Below are positions 12,071 to 25,165 of a DNA stretch of 64,000 nucleotides, piece by piece. Numbering within the stretch: position 1 is the first letter of the stretch; every line of letters starts with the position of its first letter. The stretch lies in assembly GCF_000004075.3 (NCBI RefSeq), contig NC_026660.2, positions 26,973,498-27,037,497 of the forward strand. Direction: 5' to 3'. The notes beneath the pieces were generated by a model. That model made no database searches. It was not told where the DNA came from and saw only the letters and a list, made by a program, of their open reading frames with translations. Source of the DNA: Cucumis sativus (lineage: Eukaryota; Streptophyta; Magnoliopsida; Cucurbitales; Cucurbitaceae). The position numbers and the translations under genes are program-made.

Positions 12071-12404
12071 AAGAAAATTAGAAATGAAGAAAAGAAAAGA
12101 GAAGAAGAAGAAAAAGAAAACGGCTCGACCCTCAATGCGGGGACCAACTTCACATCACAATATGTGCACACACGTGTAACATATCTATTTCCAATTTAAA
12201 CACCCATTATTGGAAGGGGAAGGGATTTGGTTTGGTAATGGTAGGCGCCCCCACACACACATATTATTTCAATTTCTGATATAAGATTTTATGTTTTTAT
12301 TGTTTATGTGTGGTACCAATAATTGAAGCTTCACAAACGGAAAAGACAATAGTTTTATTTGAGTTAAGGCACCAATGATGGGGGGAAGTTTGAAATATAA
12401 AACT

Positions 12405-12900
12405 TATATTTATATATTTATATATTTATATATATAGTGGGATGTGGAGTGTATCTTTACACGTCTTAAAGAAAGCAGCAGGGGGGTAAGGGTTTTTGTT
12501 TAAAAGGTTATATGGATATTAATGTGAGTGTGAGTGTGAGTGTGTCTCTCTAGCTACTTGTAAAACTTCCCATGTGTTTTTCTCTCCTTCAATTCCCCTA
12601 CCTAAAGCAAAGCAACCCTTCTTTTTAAGTGGATTCCAACTCTTCCCTTTCTCCCTTTCCCCTAAACCTAACAATCAAAACAAACCCCATTCCCTTATTA
12701 CTTATTATTATTCCCAACCCCACACCCTCTTTTTTTTAAATTTAAAAAAAAAAACCCTTAAGCTTTCCAAGCAGAGATTCTCTCTTGTGGGGTTCTTTCA
12801 AATCTAAACACACATCCAATACCCACCACTTTTTCCTTTTCTTTTCTGTTTCTCATATTCAGCCTTCTGCCCTACTGCTTTGGAGTTCCACCCAACCCAA
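12405..12900 (+). other. Promoter-like tract with C/T-rich leader, no ORF
   Basis: Repeated TTTATATA units at about 12408-12437 are followed by a GTGAGT-type repeat (12526-12545) and then about 350 bp of C/T-rich sequence, the usual look of a plant core promoter and 5' leader on the plus strand. The longest open frame there (77 codons from 12574) is low-complexity and not credible. It may be the start of a non-coding RNA or an abandoned promoter. Confidence 0.3.
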
Positions 12901-13683
12901 AAGATTAAATATACAACTCTCACACCCATTCAAACACACATAAACAGTCATTTTTATTACTCTTAATCAATATGTAGCATAAAGTTCTATATCAAAAATA
13001 AAAACGGATAACTATCTAGCTTTATCTATTACTAGCTAATAAAAAGTAAAACAATTTTCTTACTTTAAATTTGTATTAAATCAACCATTTAAATACTATG
13101 TTGGTTGAGATATATTTGTCTTTCATACGTATTTTTGTACTTTTGGCATTTTTTTTTTTTGTTTGTTTGTATGCCACTCACTCTGAATATTCTCTCTTGT
13201 TTATGTATAATTGGCTTGCATTAATTATTGTCAAGAAATCTAATCGGGTTTAATTTCTTTGGAACATTATTATGGTTGGAACCTTCCCATTGGGAAGACT
13301 ACCGAAGATTCTTTCTAATGCATTAATTAAAAATAAAGATGTAAGTGAAGTCGATGGTATTTAATAAATAAAATGGTGCTTTCAGTTAATCCAAATCATA
13401 GCCACTTCTGCTCCCTACGTAGCTACCTCCCCCCAGGGGAAGAAAATCTCTAACACATTAAAGCCATTAGCTTAGCGCCATATAATTGAGGCATTTCATC
13501 TTAACTATACAAAATTTATTAAATGTACTTTATGGCAACAAATTGAGATGAGTGGTTCTTAAAATAATAATATTAGAATTGTTTAAAGTAGATTAGAGTG
13601 TGGATGTGAAGTGGATTGCGTGGTTCATGCCGGCTTAGACGCTTGCCTACATTCTTTTATTTCATTTACTTATTTGACGTCTG

Positions 13684-13703
13684 TTCTCTCTCTCTCTCTC
13701 TCT
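13684..13703. repeat. (CT)n microsatellite
   Basis: Ten CT units in AT-rich intergenic DNA. Confidence 0.95.
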
Positions 13704-15149
13704 TTTTAATACATATATATGTATATTCTTACTTAATATTTGTTCAACACCTGAAATTAAAATATTTAATGGTTTTGAACAGATCACATGGTTCTTCGAT
13801 GCAGTATTTTAATTGTTAATTTAATATATGTGATGAACACCTATTTAAGTTAATGGGACAAAATATTTTTAATGCAAAACTTAGAAATAGTGTACAACAA
13901 ATATAGAGAGAGCATGTATGTGTTACCAAATCTCTCCTATGTCCATTTTGTACCTTTTATTTTTAAGTATATATTCAAAATAATAGTTCTAATTTCTTTT
14001 ATGTTATCGCAAATTCAACTTTCTTTTTAAGAGTATAAACAATGTCTCACCTTAGTCAAGATATGACAGTTAATAGATAGGTGGGTGGCTATGTCTATAT
14101 ATTATAAAGATGTGAAGTTTTTCTAATTCGTGTAGAAAGGATTTGAAAAGATTCATAAATATCCTCCTTAGGTTAATTTTTCAAGTGGTTATTTTAAAAT
14201 AAACACTTATTTTTATGTGTGATTATTTTTATATATCGTTTTAGAAAGAAGATTTTCAAAGTTTATTTTAAAATGTTTTTTTTTAATCCAAAATCTTTAA
14301 ATAAATTTTTTAAAAAGAAATATTTTATTTTCTCTTAAGCATCTGTAAATAAACTGAAAGACGTTTGGCCATGTATCTAGCTATACGAGGCATTCACTGT
14401 GCTCAAGTGTTACAGTAGTATTATAAATTTTTAGGTATGAACTGTATATGCTCCAGACAAAAGAAAACTAAAGTGGGATTGACCAGCCTAATTGTTAGAG
14501 GACAAGAAAATTCTGAGAGCCCTAACATTATATGCCCATAGTTTATGTAATAACACGTTGATTTTTGTCGTTATGCATACAATATTACTTTTTACATTTG
14601 AATCAAACGTCCTCTGAAAAAATCACTTATAATAACGAATAATACTTCCCTGTTCGCGTTGTAAATAAAAAATGAAAATTGATCGCAAACTCTTGATTGG
14701 AGTAAAGGAAGTGAAGGAAGAAGGTAAGGTGGAGAAGATAAGATAATTAATAATTAGATTAATACCATTAATTAACATGGATTAAGGTGCATATAATTGC
14801 AAATTTTGGTTGTCTTCCTTTCCCCTGTACACAGAGTTACAAGATGTACAAGGCCATGAAGCCAAAGAAAAAGAAAAAGAAAAAAAAAACCAGAGTTCCC
14901 ACCCAGCTACCTTTTTTGTTCTCTATTTCCATATATATATCTAACTAACATATTTTTGAACAATTATAAGTTACATATATATATAGACCGACCAATCCCA
15001 ACCAACCAACCAACCCTCCTCCTCTTTTCCTTAATATATATTCTAATTTATTGGCTGGGAAAAAAAGAAAAGGTATATATATATATATATATTTTAGCTT
15101 TTCCTTTCTTTTTTTCCCATTTCCCTTTCTTCTCCTTCTTAAATTTCTT

Positions 15150-17334
15150 TCACATCTGGCACTGCCCTGGCAGTGGCAATATAGATCTCTTCTTCCACTC
15201 AGCCAAGCGTTGCAAAAAGTTCATAACCTGTGTATATACCAAAATTAATTAAAATTCACATAATTAATTTTATAATGAGACAAAAAATAAGACATTGTAC
15301 ATAATTAAAGTATATTTGATGAGGTATATATAATAAATACTTGTACTTGCCTCAGAAGGTTCCCGTAGAGAATAAGAAGCACTCGTTTCCTTTGGAAATT
15401 TTGACACAAGAATGCCAAACCCTTGTCCTCTCTCTCTTATTATCTGCTCAATTTTTTTTAAAAAAATAATTTAGATTCATCACGAGCATGAAACAAAAAA
15501 TACATCCATTTCTTATTATTACTGTTACTATTATTTTAATATATGTTGTTTACCTTAAATGCATCTTCATCCGTTCGATCATCTCCGATATATACCGGAA
15601 AAACATCCGAACAATTGTTGAATCCTGTTAATTTATTTATATAAAAAAGTTATTATTATTATGAGTAGGAAAACTTTTCATTATTGGTAAAAGGGTGAAA
15701 AAGCTCACCAAGTGACTCTAATAAGAATTCTAAGGCCTTCCCTTTGTCCCACTTAATGGTTGGACGAATCTCTAATACCTGCACTTCCACTTCAAAGTTA
15801 GAAGGAGGGATTTGGAAAATAATAATTATGGTAATTAATTAATTAACTTTTCGTATATACCTTTCTTCCTTGGGTTAGTCGAAGCTGTGGGAAATCTTTC
15901 AACACAGATTTAACTTGTTGGGCTAATTCACTCCATTTCTGTAATAATGATCATAAAAAGACAAATTACAAAATTAATCACTAGGACAAGAGTAAATAAA
16001 TATGAACAGTATAAAGAGGTGATAGCAGATGGTGACAATGAAATATTCATTAACCTTTTCTTCAACACAACGGTAGTGAACAGAGAGACAAAACTTGTTG
16101 TTCTCCACCTTAGCTCCTGGAGTTGATTTGGTTTTTTCAACCAGCTCTTTGTAAACCTGACAAAATAATGATAATATTAATAAATATTATGAGGGTTTCA
16201 TTTAGTTGATTTATTTGGAATATATATTTGGAGGTAGAGTATTAAAAAGGAAAATTAATTAATTCACCTGGTCGATCATGGGAAGAAACTCACTGGCAGG
16301 TTGAAAGAGAACAGATTGGGTACACTGAAACAGTAAAAGAGAAGATGAGGGGTAAAGAGAGAATATATGTCAGGTAAAAGATGGTAAAAATAAAATAAAA
16401 TAAAAAGAAGAAGAGGCAGAGAGAGTCACGCACTTTCTTGTAATTGGAATCTTTTGTCGGTCCTTTAATATCCATCCCATGGCTTCCTGCATAATACAGT
16501 TCTCCTAGTCTTACAAACCCATAAACCTGCAATAATCAAAATAATTAAAAACACACCATTCCTATTTTTATTTTAAATTTAATCTCATCTCATGTATTTC
16601 CAAACTTCATTTTATACCTTGTCTCTACGTCTCCCGCTCACTATTGCAGTAGGGAAGCTTCTCGCTACCGTTTTTACCGTTTTTCTCATCTGTAAATTGT
16701 TTTTAACCACATGGAAGGAAAGTTGAGTTATTTATAAAAGAAGAGAGATTTAAAAAAAAAAAAAAAAACAAAACGTAAGGTAAATTACGGACCGCATCGG
16801 ACATGAAGGCACGATCTGGGTCATCGACAATTGGGGAAAGTGTGCCATCATAATCCAGAAACATCACTATTTGTTTCCCTTTAGAAGCATCAATGATTTG
16901 GTCAAACATGTCCAAAGCCGAAGGATGGTGGAGCTGTTACATTGCACAATAATCAGATCAGATCCCACTCTTGCATATTATATATATTGTATTTTATAAT
17001 ATAAGTTTATAGTGATTCATTGAGGGAGTACCATCCAAGAGGAGTTATTGTCATGGTCATGGTCGGAGAGGGAAGGAGTGGGTTTAATACGACTTGGAGA
17101 TGAGGCTCGCATTGAGTCCACCCATGTCTTGATTCTTGCTCTCCCATCGGGCTGCTGCACCAATTTTGTGGACCGAGATATTGAGATGTAGCCACCGCCG
17201 GTGGTTGAGCTGGGGCCAGCCGGTGGCTTTTGAGCTGTTGCTTGGAAAATCGACGAGTTTGATACTGTGACAGTGATGGCCATGTTGATGCTTGATTTAC
17301 TCTCTGAAATTACTACATTCGGGTTGTTCGTCAT
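15150..17334 (-). CDS. Trehalose-6-phosphate phosphatase
   Basis: Eleven exons in phase: 17032-17334, 16793-16933, 16618-16689, 16434-16526, 16268-16324, 16055-16156, 15861-15938, 15709-15778, 15554-15624, 15351-15443 and 15150-15227. The product is 385 aa, typical of plant TPPs. The enzyme dephosphorylates trehalose-6-phosphate, the sugar signal that restrains SnRK1. The HAD nucleophile motif [15 protein letters not shown] is at about 127-141, SGRRRDK and [13 protein letters not shown] follow, and the Mg-binding [10 protein letters not shown] is at about 319-328. The Ser/Thr-rich first 80 residues are variable in the family. A downstream in-frame Met at residue 18 is a possible alternative start. 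The last intron (15228-15350) has a GC donor (GAG/GCAAGT), which is needed to join PSE to [13 protein letters not shown] 5'-UTR intron at 17391-17493 is likely. Confidence 0.95.
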
Positions 17335-17598
17335 CCTGTTTTTACTCCCCTAGTTCCTTTTTTTGTTTTTAGTTTCTTTCTCACTACTAACTGCATCGTA
17401 CCCACATCATGAAACGAAGATCAGTGAATTAGTAATATAAAATTAAAGAAAAGAAAAAGGCTAGTTGGAAATTTGAAGAAGAAGAAAACTTACAATTGTT
17501 TTGAAAGAAGAGAGAAGAGGGAAGAATAATATTAATGGGGGGGGAGAAGCAAAGAGAGAAGAAATGGAGAGTGAGAGTAAGAAGAGGGGGAAGAGGGG

Positions 17599-17605
17599 AT
17601 TTATA
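17599..17605 (-). promoter_or_regulatory. TATA box of the TPP gene
   Basis: TATAAAT on the minus strand, about 270 bp upstream of the start codon. This fits a leader interrupted by the proposed 5'-UTR intron (donor GTAAGT ending at 17493, acceptor CAG at 17391-17393). Confidence 0.55.
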
Positions 17606-17832
17606 GTTAAAACAATGGGGCCCAGTTGGAAAAATCCAGTAGGCCCCACATTAAAAACCTCATCCTTTTTTTTTTTTTTCTTTTCTAAAATTTAAAATAT
17701 TGTTATTATTATTAACACTTGAGAGACGCCGTTGCTGTGGTGGGGTGAGGGTGGGGGTGGACACGGCCTTAAGCTTAAGCTTCTTCCCTTTTCTTTCTCC
17801 CTTCTTGCCAAACCGCCACTTATGGGTTGTCT

Positions 17833-17889
17833 CCACGTGGCCAACATTCCTCTTCCAAGTCAAACCAACCTGGTTTCTGCCCACGTGGC
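17833..17889 (-). promoter_or_regulatory. Paired G-box/ABRE elements upstream of TPP
   Basis: Two identical CCACGTGGC sequences at 17833-17841 and 17881-17889, 48 bp apart and about 230-290 bp upstream of the TATA box. CACGTGGC is the classic ABRE/G-box bound by bZIP and bHLH factors. A W-box-like AGTCAA lies between them. Confidence 0.6.
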
Positions 17890-20800
17890 TTTTCTTTTCT
17901 TTTTATATATATATTTGTTGATTATAATAAAGTTCTCCAAATAATTCCTTTTTTGAAACACAAATTATTAAGTTCTACCAAAATTTTGGCAATGAAGTAG
18001 TAGATATCAATTAATTAACCTCTAAAAAATTGTTAGATTCAAATTATTGCATACCAATTTTCCTAAAAGATATCTTAAAGTGAACTGGATTAAGCTGTAT
18101 TTATTAAATAACTAAATACATTTTTTCCTCCTAGCAAAAAAGCTATTTATCATAGACTTCTGCCTCCATTATCTAAATTATTTCTTTATCATCAAGTGTA
18201 CTACATTAATGATATTAATTGACACTAAAAAGGAAACAATAGGTATAAGTAGCCAACCATATTGCATTATAAAAAGTAAAACAGATTTTATCTATAATCA
18301 TTTGATCTTTCCTAAAACAATATATACTATAATTACTTAATTTTTTAGTTCATGAAAATTCTTCATTTGCTCCCGTTCTTAAAAGCATAGTAATTCTTAA
18401 CACTTATTTGCTTTTAGAAAATAATATTTCACGTAAAATTAAGACTAAGGTAATATTATTGATGTTTTTTATTTCTACGTTTAAAAAATTATATTCACAG
18501 CACAAATTTACTTACTTTTGTAAAAATGACAAAAAAAAAAAAAAAGTTGATACACAATTGATACATTATTAATACATATTTGATACATTTGAAAAATAGG
18601 AGGGAGAGGGGAGTAATAGAGTGGGAGCATTGAAAGCAGTGGAAAGGAAAAGGTGAGTGGGTTTATTAAGGGAAGAGCTGTTTTGCGAATTGCTATAAAT
18701 AGTGTGAGTTCATGTTATGGGCGGTTGGTACCTTACCTAAAATTAGAGATTACATAGAGAAACTTCGTCGGATAAAAAACGCCCCTTGTAAATTCCACCA
18801 AAAACAGCGGCGTCAATAGCCCTATGTGCTTCGCATTGCATTTCCCTCTCCTCATTAAAATAATAATAATAATAATATCACCAATTATTATTGTTATTAT
18901 TATTCTTCACCATTGTACTCTATTTATTAAACATCAGAGAACTCAATAATTGAGCTTGTACTGACCCTTTTTTCTTTATCAAATTTAGTCTCTTTATTAG
19001 AATATTCACCTTTTAAGTGAAAAATTAATTAGTATATATATAGATGGAAATAAAAGGTACTAAAGACTTTGATTATTAACACACCTGTCTCGAATCAACC
19101 AATCGGCCTTGACTTTCACTCATTTTTTAAAACATATATATATGTTTTATTGAGAGGTAGAGAGTAATGCAGAACAAGGACAGGGTGCCTATCTAGCTAG
19201 CCTAACTTTTGTAATTATTAATTATTATTGTTATTATTCTAAGGTCACATTTAATTATGTCAATATTATAATGTAATAGTTAAGGGGAGGTGTTTCAAAA
19301 AGTCTTTGTTGGGGTTGGGGTTTGGAGAAGGTGGAAAAGAAAGGGTATAGGATACAAAAAGATGTGTGTGTATGTGTGAGAATTAGAGTGAATGTGGTTT
19401 GAAACTAAAGGAAAATTCGTCTCTCTGTACTTTTATGGCTTCAATTCCTTTTGTGTGTATTAGAGTAGAGGCAGCAAAATCATCCATTTTTCCTCTCTTT
19501 TTCCTCTTTTGTCCCACGCCAGGGAGAGTATATTCCAAATACCCTCTACACTTGGAAATTATAATATATACTTCTTTTCTACTATTTCATTTATGTTCTT
19601 TCCTTTTTTAAAAAAAAAATTAATATCAAATTTCTATTGAAGTAAGACTTTTGTTTCCTTTTTATGTTTGGAAATATCAACAAACTTCTTTCTAACATTC
19701 AACTACATTTAAGATGCACAAATCAACTAAAATCACACCACATATACATTCAAAAGCTAACTTACATGCCCTCTTTAACTCATTTTGCCGAATAATCTTT
19801 CTAATTCCATAGCATTTGGTTGTCAGAAAATTTTATAGGATATTTAATTCTATGCACGGGGAGTCGATGATCACCTTATATTGAACTCATGATCTCTTAT
19901 TCCTTTTATATAAAAATAGATCCTTAAATGAACTATGAGATATTACCAATACATTTACCCGATGCATTTTATTTCTCAATGACAAAATCATATAAACTTT
20001 AAACGAAAAACATTTTTTAGTCTAAAAAGGGCCAATGTCAATTTGTGAGATGATATTTTCTTTATTTAAGACAAATAAATGACATTATCAATTCATATTG
20101 AATAGATGAATATATCCTTGAAGTTGCAATTCTATATTACATTAATAAAAATCATAAAAATATAAGTAAAGAATAATATCAATAGACCTAATTACCCAAG
20201 AATAAATACAAGATCACATAATGGTAATGATAACTAGATAATTATTGTCTCAATGAGTCACACATTAAAATTTGCTAAAGAATTTAAAGTATGTATGTGG
20301 GTATAGTAGCCTATTTTAGATACATTTTTGTTCTTGAAACATGTGGATAGAGACAAAGTGATTTGTCAATTAGATCTAGACCATATTAAAGAAAAATGAA
20401 AATTTCTTTGAAATTATAAAGATACAAGTTGAATGGATAGGTCAAAAGTCATAAGAATCAAAATCATTTGTCTAGGAAACACGAAAATGTAAACTCACAA
20501 TTATTGTTCATTTGATATGAGCAAAAGTGGACAAACTTAATTCTCCAAAAAAGGTTATAAATATATTTTCCTTTTACATATTTTTATTAATTTAAATATG
20601 ATATTTTTTTTCTTACAAAATAAAGAATAGACGTACACAAAACCATTTATTAGACTTTAACAAAAGTAAAGGTGAGAAAGTTGAAAACAGGAATAAAAAT
20701 TGTGAAATGACTAGGCATTTCTTTTTTCTTATAAGTGATGAGACTTTGATGATGATGAAGGTGGTGATGATCATGGTTATTCATAATAATAAATGAAAGA

Positions 20801-21779
20801 GAAAGAGAGTTTGTTTGGATAGTTGTGAAAAATAGTTCCATTTTTTTTCTTCCTTAAAATTGTTTTTATTGACAATATAATGTTTTTTTAAAAAAACATT
20901 TTTTGTATTATTAAAATTATTTTCAAAATCAATTATTCAAGACAATAAAGTGGATCCATTTAAGTTAATAGAATATAAATGGACAATTCTATTTTATCAA
21001 TTAAACATTCAATTAAAAAAAAAAAAACATCAACGACAGTAACCATAATATTTTATTATTTATTTTAGATAGACAGATTTATCATTTAGTTTTCTTTTTC
21101 TTCATATTTTTAAAAATATAACTATCTACAATATTAATATTGTTTTAAGGTTTGTAAGCACATATTTAGGAAGTTGAGATTTCCACCTTACATGATTTAG
21201 AATGATATTAATGGCATTAATATCTAGACATTATGTATACATGAAAACTCTTAATTGAATTAAAAGAAAGACACATGTAAAAGTAATAATCATGTTCTAG
21301 TTTGAATTAAGAAAACGGAGGAAATCCTCCTACTCCCTTTGCAAGCTTATGAAAAAAAAGATTAAAATAAAACAAAAGATTCTAAAGAACATATGAGCAA
21401 TATGAGCAATAGAGTCAGAATGAATCACATGCAACAATGTAATTTAATGAGTTAAATTGTGCGACCCAAAGTCATGATATGTTTGGTAGCATTTGATGGA
21501 TATTTATTCTATTTAGTTTCACATTAACTTTATAGGGATTAGAGATATTATTTTAACTCAAAAATTTAGAGTTGAAGGTTGAAGTTTGACTAATAAAAAC
21601 ACCAAAGTCTTAAGCTTGATTTAAAAAAACAATAAAAATAAAAAAGCAAAAGAATTAAAATAATTAGAATATAGTTATAAAGAAATAGATATTCCATGGA
21701 ACTCGGCTGGATCAACGCTTAAGATATGGAGAAAAGAAAGTGGAGTTGCAGTTGAGGAGTATTATAGTATTTAATTTAG

Positions 21780-22260
21780 GGCAGGAAAGCCGAACCCGAA
21801 CCCATCCGCCAATCAAATGTTGGCAATCCACCCAACAAGAAACATCCAAAAGGTTCAAATGGTTTAGAGGGGTACGTGGCCCAATCAGGGATTAGGTCTT
21901 AAGAAAGACTTAAGGAAATTAAAGAGGAAAGGAACAGAGCATTATTAAGCATAATCACACGCTGGACGTCACACGTGTGTCGGCTGTCGCGGCACTGTGT
22001 AATGTATACACGTTGCAGAATTAACACACACAAAATAATTCATTTATGTAATTATAAAGTTTTGTTACTAAAAAATAATTCCACTATGAATGATGCTATG
22101 GCCGGCGGGATTCTGGGAACCACAAACAAATTACTCACACTCTTCTCACGTGCAGTACAGCTACTCCTTCCTTCTCTACCTTCCTCTTCTATATTTCTCT
22201 AACCTGTTCATTTTTTTCACTCTACGTACCAAACCCCAAACCCCAAACCCCCCCCCCAAT
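21780..22260 (+). other. Promoter-like island with clustered ACGT elements, no gene
   Basis: A GC-richer stretch holds TACGTGGC (21873-21880), GACGTC (21965-21970) merging into the palindrome CACACGTGTG (21970-21979), ACACGTTG near 22008, CACGTG (22147-22152) and two CCAAT boxes. It is followed by a C/T-rich stretch and a run of CCCCAAA units. The arrangement resembles a plus-strand plant promoter plus leader, but no coding sequence follows. Confidence 0.4.
22231..22258. repeat. CCCCAAA repeats, quadruplex-capable C/G tract
   Basis: C-runs at 22234-22237, 22241-22244 and 22248-22257 are separated by AAA. The minus strand therefore has G-runs spaced by TTT, with the ten-base run able to supply two tetrad strands. 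Confidence 0.6.
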
Positions 22261-23713
22261 CTCATATATTAATTCTATCTTATAATCTTTCTAAAATACA
22301 TTCATTACATTCCAATTATTAATTCATTTTTTAAATTCAATCTCATTTTTATCTAATTCCTTCACACCTCTCTACTCTTATAATATTATTATTCTCATTT
22401 TTCTTTTAATTATGCATGTGCCTCTTTCCTCTCACTTATATTCTTTGGGTTATGCACCAAATCATTTCTTATGTATATTATTAATCATATAGTCTGTGAG
22501 CATTAATTATAATCTCAATTTCCAGCACGATTTAAAGCTCTTCATATGTATTACTGAATTAATGTGCATTATGTTCCTTTATTAATTATTTGGAGTTTGA
22601 AACTATATATTATTTTAGTGCATCAGATGCGTGGTAGTGTGTAAACCATGATGTCAAAATACAGATGTCATGACTTTAATCAATTTTTGCCGGCTTGGAA
22701 ACAGTTATCTTTACTTCCACTTCTCCTCTCAAATTCTTAAAATAAATACACTTTTTAAAAACACTCTTACAATTTTAAATTTTTTTAACTTAGATATAAT
22801 AAGAATTAGAAGATTGGATGACAAAACATAGGAGGTGAAAGTATTATATATATATATATATATACAAAACTAAATTGGTTAAAGTTAGTTGAACTAAAAA
22901 TGACGTTTATAGATTTTGATTTTCAAAATGCAAAGGATTAATCAAACGGAGTTATGTATTCTTATTTAAGATTATGGTTGATTCTTTAATTTAATTTTTT
23001 TTATGTTTATTATTCTTTTTCACGACGGTCTTCTAATAAAGAAAAGTTGGTGTTATAAAACCATAGAGTTACTGAGAAAATATATCCTATTAAATGTTAC
23101 TCATTATTAATCATGTGAGCACTACTGTGTTATATGTTATAATAATATAATTAGATATAGGTAAAAAATGCATGGAATATAGAATGCGTCAACAATGACT
23201 AGATTATTGGTTAAAATCCCCATGGTTAAAGTACTAAAGAAAAGGAGTTTAGGTACAATATTGTGTATCAGTCATCTTTAATTGACATTGGGTTGCCTAC
23301 TTGACAACTGGACTCGTGTCACCAAAAATCAAAATATTTCGATCTTATACCAAACTCCTTTAGCATCAATAATCATTTAGGACTCACCTAATTTTACTTT
23401 AAAATCTAAACGTTACATCAAATTGTTTGAAATATAATTTTCTTGGTTAAGATTATATGAAAAGTCGTGTTCTTTGTAGAATATTCCAACAAAACCTCGA
23501 TTACAATGCCTTTCATTTTATTGGGTCGGTTTGTGGACCCTTTTTCAGAGATATACAATTCATTTATTTTCCTTCAATAAAATTATTACTCTCATTTGTC
23601 ACGTACATTTTAATTGGGTTAGTTAGGTTTCGTTTATTCATTTCTAATTAATTGTGTCCCATTGGAAAATTCCACTATTCTATCAAAATATTTAGATTTA
23701 TTGAAAAGTGGTC

Positions 23714-23739
23714 ATATATATATATATATATATATATAT
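23714..23739. repeat. (TA)n microsatellite
   Basis: About 13 TA units in AT-rich intergenic DNA. Confidence 0.95.
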
Positions 23740-25165
23740 TAGATTGAGAGTAATTAAACTTCCAAAACAATATTTAACTTACTGATGGGTTAAAGATTAA
23801 CATAACAACGAGGCACATTAGACAGTGAAATTACACTCTAAACAAAGGTGTGTCTTCCTTTATATTATTATTTAAATTTATAAAACATAGTAAAAAAATT
23901 TAAGATACATAAACAGTGTATGAATTTGGGATCATGAATTCTAACTATGGCTAACTTTAGAGACTTTGAATACAAGTAAATAAGATAAAGAGAAATTATT
24001 TGGTAAATAACTTTGTGTTTAGGAAATATATAATCCCAAAGAAAACAAAAAACAAAAAAAAACAGAAATTGAAAAGGACGAGTGATAAATAGTTTTATAT
24101 CACAACCAGACTTCCACACTAATAGATGTAGTTGGGATTTCAAAAGAGATTTAACTAAATCATTTAAATAATAGTTAGGCTTTTTTTAATCCTTCTATAT
24201 GGAAGACAATGGAAGTCTCTATCTTCATATTTGTCGATTATATATATTCTCCACATTTAAACTTTAGGCCCACATAATTAGTTTCCTTTCTAAAGTGCTT
24301 ATATATAGTGTGTTATTAAAAACCAATATCTACAATCATATAGATTTTAAAAAGTAATTGCTGTAATATTTTCCTCAGACTATTTTCATAAATAGCTTAC
24401 TAAATTGATGACTATTAAAGGATTATTAGAATCCTAAAGCAAGGAATTGAATGATAATTAGAGTTAACACATATTATAATGTTGGAAAAAAGTTGAAAAT
24501 TAAGAAACACTTTTAAAAGGCAGAGAGAGACAGTACCACTTTCTTTCTTTCTTTTTTTTTTTGTTTTTGGAGTAAGACAGTGCCACTTATGTACTTGCTA
24601 TTTGTGGTCGGCAGGTGCATCCAATTAAGTCTTGTTTTCGTGTCAAAATTAAAGCCAACCTTATGGTTTATTTTTCCCCCCCTCTCTCTGACCTTCCTTT
24701 CAAAATTGTCTCTTACCCTCAAAATCATTCCGACTCTTTTCTTTTCTTTTTCTTTTATTAATCTCTCGATTCTCTCCTTATTATCATAAAATTATTATAG
24801 TTTAATTAACCGGCCACTTGCTCACTCCTGTCTACAATTTACAGCACCCCAAAGACACACCTTTATTATTTCAACCCACACACCACCACAGTTAGCTACT
24901 TTTGAATTCATAGTTCTGTGTTCACACAACACATGCATTTCTATGAAAACACAATGTATATTTGTCATATATTTAAAACTCATATAACCTCATCTCATTT
25001 GATCCATTTAATTAACATGAATTTCTACATTCTACTTGATTATTGGTTCTTTTAGCTAGGTACAAATAGTTCAATGACAAATTAAACTAAAACAACATGA
25101 AAAGCAAGGGAGTAAAAATATCAGTGTGAGGGAGTAGTTTTAAAGTGGGGAAGGTGGTAAGTTCA

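Larger units (their letters stand above)
9791..15149. other. Intergenic DNA between PLAT and TPP genes
   Basis: No protein-coding gene recognised. Notable contents are GGGCC-type site II motifs near 10390-10520, an (AC)n run at 12053-12070, a TATA-rich tract near 12405-12440 followed by a C/T-rich leader-like stretch to about 12900, and a (CT)n run at 13684-13703. The leader-like stretch could mark a non-coding transcript. Confidence 0.55.

Noticed and set aside
12574-12807. 77-codon ORF in C/T-rich tract
   Set aside because: Pure Phe/Ser/Pro/Leu translation of a pyrimidine-rich leader-like sequence.
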